From contig NZ_JABXWI010000024.1 of assembly GCF_014930365.1 (NCBI RefSeq), forward strand, positions 52,696 to 116,695: a stretch of DNA of 64,000 bases, read 5' to 3'. Under the pieces are notes generated by a model. It was not told the origin of the DNA. It saw nothing but the letters and a program-made list of their open reading frames with translations, and ran no database searches. This document shows positions 59,634-64,000 of this stretch, piece after piece. Both the position numbers and the translations under genes were made by a program. The DNA comes from Streptomyces caniscabiei. Lineage in GTDB: Bacteria > Actinomycetota > Actinomycetes > Streptomycetales > Streptomycetaceae. Each line of letters begins with the position of its first letter. Position 1 is the stretch's first letter.

Positions 59634-60641
59634 TCAGTGGTTCGGAGCACCCGCCAGTTCGCGCAGGCGAGTATTGTTCTCCAGCGCCCACCGCACGGTC
59701 CGCGGTGGGTGCCCGAGCAGGGTTTCCAGTTGGTCGGAGAGGACGTCGTACCGCCCGCTGGCGATCAGCCTGGTCTGGATCCTCAGGTGCGCCGCCACGT
59801 GCCGGGCCGCACCCGGATCGCCCAGGGCCTCCTGCAGGAGGGTCTCGTCAAGGAAGGCCTCGTTCCAGGCCTCCACTTCCTCAGGGATATAGGTGACCTG
59901 GCGTCCCAGCACGGCTGCGTAGTCCTCAGCGAACCCGTACATGTCCTTCAGCTCCGGGCCGGTGAGCGCGTAGGACTTCGAGATGTGCGGTGCGGGGTCG
60001 ACCAGCACCTTCACGCACACCTCTGCCACGTCATGAACGGCGATGGGCGCGAGCCGCTGCTTGCCGAAGGGCAGGCGCAGTTCACCGTTGCTCAGCGGGC
60101 CCTGTTGCATCCAGGTCAGATGGGGGTTCTCGGCGAACAGGGTCGGACGCACGTTGACGGTCGGCAGGCCGGACCAGTCCAGCACCCGCTCGCAGACCCA
60201 GTGCGCCCGCTGCTGCGGCGACCAGTCCGTGACCAGTCCGCCGAGCCAAGAATGCCGCTCCTCATCCGGTGCGGTCATCTTCTCGAGCGTCATGTACGAC
60301 TGCTCGTAGTTGGACAGGTGCACGAAGGCCTCGATGTCGCCCTGGGCTCGCGCCGCCGCGGCCATCACGGTGAGGGCATCGACGTAGTACGGCTGCGGGG
60401 TCATGCTGAAGTAGATGCGCTTGACACCCTTCAGCGCGGCGGCCGCGTCCGCGAGTTTGAGCAGGTCGCCGACGAAGACCTCGGCCCCGGCCTCGCGCAG
60501 CGACTGCGCGCGTTCGTCGTCCCGTCGCACGAACGCGCGCACCGGGTGGCCCTGTTCGAGCAGCATGTCGATCATCAGCCTGCTCACGCCGCCGACTTGG
60601 CCGCCGGCGCCGGTGATCAGAATGGGATTGCGTTCCGTCAT
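59634..60641 (-). CDS. NmrA-like NAD(P)-binding protein (extended/atypical SDR)
   Basis: This 335-residue protein has the atypical-SDR cofactor motif ILITGAGGQVGGVSRLMIDMLLEQGHPVRAFVRR at the N-terminus, VFVGDLLKLADAAAALKGVKRIYF, then VNVRPTLFAEN and IAVHDVAEVCVKVL. These match NmrA/azoreductase-type quinone reductases and sensors. The ATG at 60641 is chosen because AAGGA lies 7 nt upstream; that AAGGA is inside the in-frame ATGAAGGACACA at 60656. Its leader is duplicated in front of the FAD monooxygenase gene (63709). The two enzymes probably share regulation. Confidence 0.85.
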   Translation of the reverse strand: MTERNPILITGAGGQVGGVSRLMIDMLLEQGHPVRAFVRRDDERAQSLREAGAEVFVGDLLKLADAAAALKGVKRIYFSMTPQPYYVDALTVMAAAARAQGDIEAFVHLSNYEQSYMTLEKMTAPDEERHSWLGGLVTDWSPQQRAHWVCERVLDWSGLPTVNVRPTLFAENPHLTWMQQGPLSNGELRLPFGKQRLAPIAVHDVAEVCVKVLVDPAPHISKSYALTGPELKDMYGFAEDYAAVLGRQVTYIPEEVEAWNEAFLDETLLQEALGDPGAARHVAAHLRIQTRLIASGRYDVLSDQLETLLGHPPRTVRWALENNTRLRELAGAPNH

Positions 60642-60805
60642 TGTTGTGTCCTTCATCTAGTGGGGGGGTGGGTCGGCCGTTCAGGAAGCCGAGGATGTGG
60701 AGTCGCCGAAGCGGGCGAGGACGTCGAGGAGGGTGGCGTTGACCTCGGCGCGATGCTCCTGCTGCCTGCTCGCTGGGCATGACTGAAAGCCGTCTGGAAA
60801 CTGAT
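60622..60805 (-). repeat. Duplicated leader, copy A (upstream of and into the NmrA-like gene)
   Basis: About 184 bp, from ...AACTGAT/ATCAGTTTCC through GCTCCTGCTGCCTGCTCGCTGGGCAT to the first codons ATGACGGAACGCAATCCCAT, align with 63709-63887 at high identity with small indels. Both copies read toward lower coordinates. It contains a complete ribosome site and start, plus a CAGTTTCCAGACGG half-operator. Confidence 0.85.
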
Positions 60806-60915
60806 TGGGCGAGGTGTAGTCGGAGGACGGGGGCGCCGTCGACGACGGAGTGTCGTGGCCGGGCACCGTCGTCCCGGCGGCGGCTCGGCTTCGTAGCCAC
60901 GACCTGCCGCACGGT

Positions 60916-60951
60916 GAACGGGCGGCTTCGCACGCGCGGAGCCGCCCGTTC
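60916..60951 (-). terminator. Terminator of the dehalogenase-like gene
   Basis: GAACGGGCGGCT and AGCCGCCCGTTC form a perfect 12-bp stem with a 12-nt loop, 12 bp beyond the stop of the minus-strand gene at 60964. The stretch 60806-60915 beyond it holds no supported gene. Confidence 0.82.
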
Positions 60952-60963
60952 GGCATTGAGGGT

Positions 60964-61908
60964 TCAGGTGCGGGCGGGCGTCGTCTGCAGGAACAGCTCC
61001 AGCAGTGCCAGCAGCGTCTCGGGAGCGTCCTCGGTCGGGAAGTGGCCGGCGCCCGGGATCTCGACCACGGGTGCGTCGGGGTAGCTGAGCCGGAACGAGG
61101 GGATCACGTACTCGGGCAGCAGTGCGGTGTCGCGCATCCCGACGGCCAGCATTGCCGGCACGGCGCGCAGTGCGGCGATGGCTTCCATGGGCGGCGGGCC
61201 GGGCGGGGGGCCCTGCGGGCCCTCCAGGACCTGCCGGGGGAAAGCGATGACACCGCGGGACTCGGCGGGGGTGGGGAAGGGGCTGGAGTAGGCGCGGATC
61301 CAGGTCGGCGTGGCGATCTCCGGCCGGGCGACATGCTGCAGGTCGATCATCAGCTGGGCGATGGTGTGACCCGCGTTTCCGAGGATCTGCTCGAACGAAC
61401 CGTCCGCGAGCGCCGAGTGGGCCCATTGGAACCACCGGCTCTCGGCGCCGTTGGCCTTCATCAGATCCTCGATGCCCTCGGCGAGAGGCAGCACGGTGTT
61501 CACCGCGAAGATCCGGGAGATCCGGCCGGGATTACGCAATGCGAACCCGGTGCCGATGGGGCCGCCCCAGTCACGGACCACCAGGGTGATGTCCGTGAGG
61601 TCGAGCGTGTCGACGAGCAGCGATTCGAGATTGAGGATGTGTTCGCTCGCGTCGTACGTGCGGTCCGGCGGGGTCTCGCTCTTGCCGAAGCCCATGTGGT
61701 CGGGAACTACCACCCGATGGTGACGTGACAGCGGCCCGATCAGGTGGCGCCACTCGTAGCCCCACGTGGGCTCACCGTGCAGCATGACGATCGTCTGACC
61801 GGGCTGTTCGGGGCCCTCGTCGACGTAGTGCTGGCGGAATCCGGCCGCCTCGTTGAAGCGGGCGGGATACGGCCACGTGCCGTCGAACGTCTCGTCAGCA
61901 GCAATCAC
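60964..61908 (-). CDS. Alpha/beta hydrolase, haloalkane-dehalogenase-like
   Basis: This 314-residue protein has the haloalkane dehalogenase layout. MLHGEPTWGYEWRHLIGPL at about residues 42-60 carries the Glu-Pro-Thr-Trp halide-site motif. VVPDHMGFGKSETP follows near 67, and the nucleophile elbow LVVRDWGGPIGTGFA has Asp113 instead of Ser. The His region is IPGAGHFPTEDAPE near the C-terminus. Asp as nucleophile and the HGEPTW motif support cleavage of carbon-halogen bonds; epoxide-hydrolase-like activity is the alternative. ATG 61908. A consensus promoter lies 120 bp upstream. Confidence 0.8.
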   Translation of the reverse strand: MIAADETFDGTWPYPARFNEAAGFRQHYVDEGPEQPGQTIVMLHGEPTWGYEWRHLIGPLSRHHRVVVPDHMGFGKSETPPDRTYDASEHILNLESLLVDTLDLTDITLVVRDWGGPIGTGFALRNPGRISRIFAVNTVLPLAEGIEDLMKANGAESRWFQWAHSALADGSFEQILGNAGHTIAQLMIDLQHVARPEIATPTWIRAYSSPFPTPAESRGVIAFPRQVLEGPQGPPPGPPPMEAIAALRAVPAMLAVGMRDTALLPEYVIPSFRLSYPDAPVVEIPGAGHFPTEDAPETLLALLELFLQTTPART

Positions 61909-62027
61909 GGGACATCGCGCCTTCCGGTGCGGGGCTGTACGTACTGACCGCGGTCATGAGGTCCTCCGAAGTATTTGGTTCTGAAGCAGCTGGTGAGCTC
62001 AGGACCGTTGTGGACTGAACAGTAAGA

Positions 62028-62057
62028 AACCTAGGCGGTTCTGTACTGGGTTGTCAA
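62028..62057 (-). promoter_or_regulatory. Promoter with overlapping dyad for the dehalogenase-like gene
   Basis: On the minus strand TTGACA (62057-62052), an 18-bp spacer and TAGGTT (62033-62028) match the actinobacterial sigma70-type consensus closely. AGAACC-GCCTA-GGTTTCT is an imperfect dyad across the -10, a likely repressor site. The adjacent plus-strand TetR remnant may once have encoded that repressor. Confidence 0.65.
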
Positions 62058-62155
62058 GAAGGGTGGGTCGGCTTTGCCTTCGATGTATGGCCAGACCAAG
62101 CACGGCGTGCCGCTGCAGGCGATGACCTGCTACTTCGCCCGGCTGGGGCAGGGTC

Positions 62156-62335
62156 CGCGTAGTCCGCACGGCGGTGGCCGAGCGTGTGCGAGCGGCGCAG
62201 CGCAACGGCGACATCGACCCCGACGCAGACCCCGACGACCTCGCCTACCTCCTGCTGGCCATCATCCGCGGGAGCGATGTCGTAGGCGCATACGGCTACA
62301 CCAGGCTCGTCGACCGCGGCTGCTACGACGCGTGA
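62156..62335 (+). pseudogene. C-terminal fragment of a TetR-family regulator
   Basis: The plus strand encodes RVVRTAVAERVRAAQRNGDI then DPDADPDDLAYLLLAIIRGSDVVGAYGYTRLVDRGCYDA to a stop at 62333. The block ERVRAAQRNGDIDPDADPDDLAYLLLAI is the end of a TetR ligand domain. The DNA-binding N-terminus is absent. It lies divergent to the dehalogenase-like gene, the usual place for its regulator. Confidence 0.55.
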
Positions 62336-62358
62336 GCAAGCAGCTCGAGTGCACCCCG

Positions 62359-62391
62359 ATGTACCGGATAACAGCCCGTTCTCCGGTACAT
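62359..62391. terminator. Hairpin between TetR remnant and FAD monooxygenase gene
   Basis: ATGTACCGG at 62359 pairs perfectly with CCGGTACAT ending at 62391, with a 15-nt loop. It lies downstream of two converging frames. The stretch 62392-62486 holds no supported gene. Confidence 0.6.
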
Positions 62392-62486
62392 GACCCTCCC
62401 GGCCATCCCCGCGACCTGCACCCGAGCATTCGTTCGATGAAGTTTCGGGCCCAGTCGTTCTCCCGCTCGCATGCGAGGAACTCCAC

Positions 62487-63728
62487 TCACGCTGCTGCGG
62501 CGGCGATATCCAGACTTTTCATCCGCGTACTCTTGGCCCTCGTCTTGGCGAGCAGCCGGCCGGCGATCGGCAGCCGGCCGAGGCGGATCATCACGGACCG
62601 AAGCAGCAACTCGGCGCGGTTGCCCGGGGTGAGGAAACCGCGCTGGCTCACACCGCTGTCGAGGTGGTAGTCGATGAACGGGCGCAGGTGGTCCTCCCAG
62701 TCCTGCAGCGCTCGTGGCACGTCGTGCGGGTGGCGTTCCAGCATGGTGCCGAGCAGGTCCGCCCCGGCCAGGCCGGCGGATGCCCCCATGCCGGAGTAAA
62801 GGGTCAGGCACCACGCGGCGTCGCCGACGAGCACGACTCGGCCGCGGTACCAGTGGTCGAGGTGCACCTGCTCGGTGGAGTCGAACAGGTGGTCCGGGGC
62901 CTTCTCGAACTGGTCGAGCAGCCAACCGAGCGTGGAGCCGGTGGGCTCGGCGCCGTAGGCGGCGCGCAGCGAGTCGATGGCCGGCCGGGTGAACTCGGCG
63001 TCCACGTCGTCGGTGCGGTAGGAGAACAGCACCGACGGCGGACGGTCGGCGAACGGGAACACCCACACCGATCGGCCCGCCTCGGCCATGGTCAGCCCGT
63101 CCTGTGGGCGGTAGCCGGGTACCGGCTCGGGCAGGCTGTACACGGCGATCATGTAGTTCAGTCGACGGATCGGGCTCGGCTCGGGCTCGAACGCAAGCCG
63201 GCGCACCGTCGAGCGCAGTCCGTCCGCCCCGACCACCAGGTCGAACCGTTCGACGCTCGTCGTCTCCGTCGTCAGGTCGCGGATCTCGACATCCACCCCG
63301 TCGAGGTACTGGTCCAGCGCGATCGGCACGGTCGAGTACCGGATCTCGACCTCGTCGGGCAGGGCGGTGAAGGCCGCGTCTTCGATGTCGCCCCGCACCG
63401 TCAGTCGAGACCCGGGGAACACATCGGCGTAGCCCACACCGCGGCGGCGCCGGCCCGTGCGGTCGACGTCGTAGCTCACGCTTTCCGGAGCGACGCGATT
63501 CGACACCGCATCGGCGAAGCCCAGCCGTTCGGCGGCGGCGAGCCCGGCCCCGAACAGGGCGAGGAAGTATCCGCCGCGGCGCCGCTCGGGGGCCTTCTCC
63601 AGCACCACCACGTCCCAGCCCGCGCGATGCAGTCGCAGCGCGGAGGTGATCCCGCTTATCCCGAGGCCGACCACCAGGGCCCGCTGTCGCGATGCCGTGT
63701 TCTTGTCCATGGGATTGCGCTCCGACAT
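62487..63728 (-). CDS. FAD-dependent aromatic hydroxylase-type monooxygenase
   Basis: This 413-residue class A flavin monooxygenase has the GxGxxG FAD motif ALVVGLGISGITSALRLHRAGWDVVVLEKAP, the DG motif FDLVVGADGLRSTVRR near residue 165 and the GD motif RVVLVGDAAWCLTLYSGMGASAGLAGADLL near 300. Such enzymes hydroxylate aromatic rings or tetracycline-like polyketides with NAD(P)H. The ATG at 63728 follows AAGGA by 7 nt. The first codons (MSERNP) and the leader are a copy of the NmrA-like gene's start; the family's own start is probably MDKN at 63710. It therefore carries a captured 5' end. Confidence 0.87.
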   Translation of the reverse strand: MSERNPMDKNTASRQRALVVGLGISGITSALRLHRAGWDVVVLEKAPERRRGGYFLALFGAGLAAAERLGFADAVSNRVAPESVSYDVDRTGRRRRGVGYADVFPGSRLTVRGDIEDAAFTALPDEVEIRYSTVPIALDQYLDGVDVEIRDLTTETTSVERFDLVVGADGLRSTVRRLAFEPEPSPIRRLNYMIAVYSLPEPVPGYRPQDGLTMAEAGRSVWVFPFADRPPSVLFSYRTDDVDAEFTRPAIDSLRAAYGAEPTGSTLGWLLDQFEKAPDHLFDSTEQVHLDHWYRGRVVLVGDAAWCLTLYSGMGASAGLAGADLLGTMLERHPHDVPRALQDWEDHLRPFIDYHLDSGVSQRGFLTPGNRAELLLRSVMIRLGRLPIAGRLLAKTRAKSTRMKSLDIAAAAA

Positions 63729-63887
63729 TGTCGTGTCCTTCATCTTGTGGGGGGGGCGGCCGTTCAGGAAGCCGAGGATGTGAATCGTCGAGGCGGGCGA
63801 GGACGTCGAGGGGTGTGGCGTTGACCGCGGCGGGACGCTCCTGCTGCCTGCTCGCTGGGCATGGCTGAAAACCGTCCGGAAACTGAT
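63709..63887 (-). repeat. Duplicated leader, copy B (upstream of and into the FAD monooxygenase gene)
   Basis: About 179 bp match 60622-60805. Shared blocks include CTCCTGCTGCCTGCTCGCTG, GGCCGTTCAGGAAGCCGAGG and the reverse complement of ATGAAGGACAC-ACAATG. Differences are point changes and small gaps, and a run of G (seven to eight) lies in both copies. Confidence 0.85.
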
Positions 63888-63899
63888 CGGTTTCCAGAC
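63874..63899. promoter_or_regulatory. Putative operator upstream of the FAD monooxygenase leader
   Basis: GTCCGGAAAC and GTTTCCAGAC form an inverted repeat (one mismatch) separated by TGATCG. It is at the outer edge of leader copy B; only one half is kept in copy A. Beyond it, CCTCACC-GATGGA-GGTGAGG (63918-63937) is another small dyad; no gene is evident to the window end. Confidence 0.5.
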
Positions 63900-64000
63900 G
63901 AGAAAGCAGGTCGCTTTCCTCACCGATGGAGGTGAGGCGAGTGGGTGACGGGCTGGGATCTCAGGGCTTCGAGATCATCCTGTGGCCGCTTTGGGGTTTC

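Noticed and set aside
62400..62486. Minus-strand ORF MEFLACERENDWARNF downstream of the monooxygenase
   Set aside because: Short, without ribosome site, and crosses the terminator hairpin. It may be a relic but cannot be supported.
63926..64000. Start of a rightward gene at ATG 63926
   Set aside because: Only 25 codons are visible, no ribosome site stands in front, and the sequence (MEVRRVGDGLGSQGFE) matches nothing I know.

Overview
The window is very GC-rich and carries gene families typical of Streptomyces: a conservon (histidine kinase, Roadblock, DUF742 and small GTPase proteins), DUF5709 and DUF6397 proteins, a ROK repressor beside xylA and xylB, and GTG/TTG starts behind strong GGAGG ribosome sites. 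I read it as a Streptomyces chromosome, with a core-like middle and accessory or decayed sequence toward both ends. No rRNA or tRNA gene was recognised.

Positions 1-12550 hold a catabolic regulon. A tightly overlapped minus-strand operon runs from a metallo-beta-lactamase-fold hydrolase through two beta-hydroxyacid dehydrogenases, a cupin, two carboxymuconolactone-decarboxylase proteins (one a tandem fusion), an SDR and two zinc alcohol dehydrogenases. Divergent from it are a VOC ring-cleavage dioxygenase, a maleylacetate reductase, an alpha/beta hydrolase, a GntR/FCD regulator and an NRAMP metal transporter. The palindrome ATTGT-N3-ACAAT, exact or near-exact, lies in front of all three transcription blocks and of gntR itself. 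This suggests one regulator controls both the pathway and uptake of the dioxygenase metal. The substrate is probably a hydroquinone-like aromatic, but the gene set does not match a textbook pathway. It is the best candidate here for an undescribed system.

Positions 12550-14300 are mostly non-coding, with a frameshifted serine-recombinase relic and several short tandem repeats. Positions 14300-55200 are ordinary chromosome: a YjbQ-family protein, a flavoprotein, MltG, a MarR-controlled ABC exporter, DctA, a PNGase-A-like secreted protein, an L,D-transpeptidase lipoprotein, a heterodimeric ABC exporter with complementary degenerate ATP sites, a Ski2-like helicase, an acyl-CoA thioesterase, the conservon, a SNF2 helicase coupled to a SWIM-finger protein, the xylose genes, a Tat-exported amidase, and a GAF regulator with an acetaldehyde-type aldehyde dehydrogenase.

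Positions 55200-64000 are a patchwork of decayed and transferred genes. They hold a kinase::integrase chimera, a Ser/Thr kinase C-lobe fragment, a methyltransferase broken at a G7 tract, and a three-repeat type I-E CRISPR remnant without cas genes. They also hold LLM-oxidoreductase and MFS fragments flanking an 86-bp inverted-repeat element, and a TetR remnant. Three apparently intact enzymes follow (NmrA-like reductase, haloalkane-dehalogenase-like hydrolase, FAD monooxygenase). Two of them share a duplicated leader of about 180 bp that includes their start codons. The terminal enzyme clusters suggest degradation of aromatic or halogenated compounds, while the patchwork records repeated insertion and deletion.
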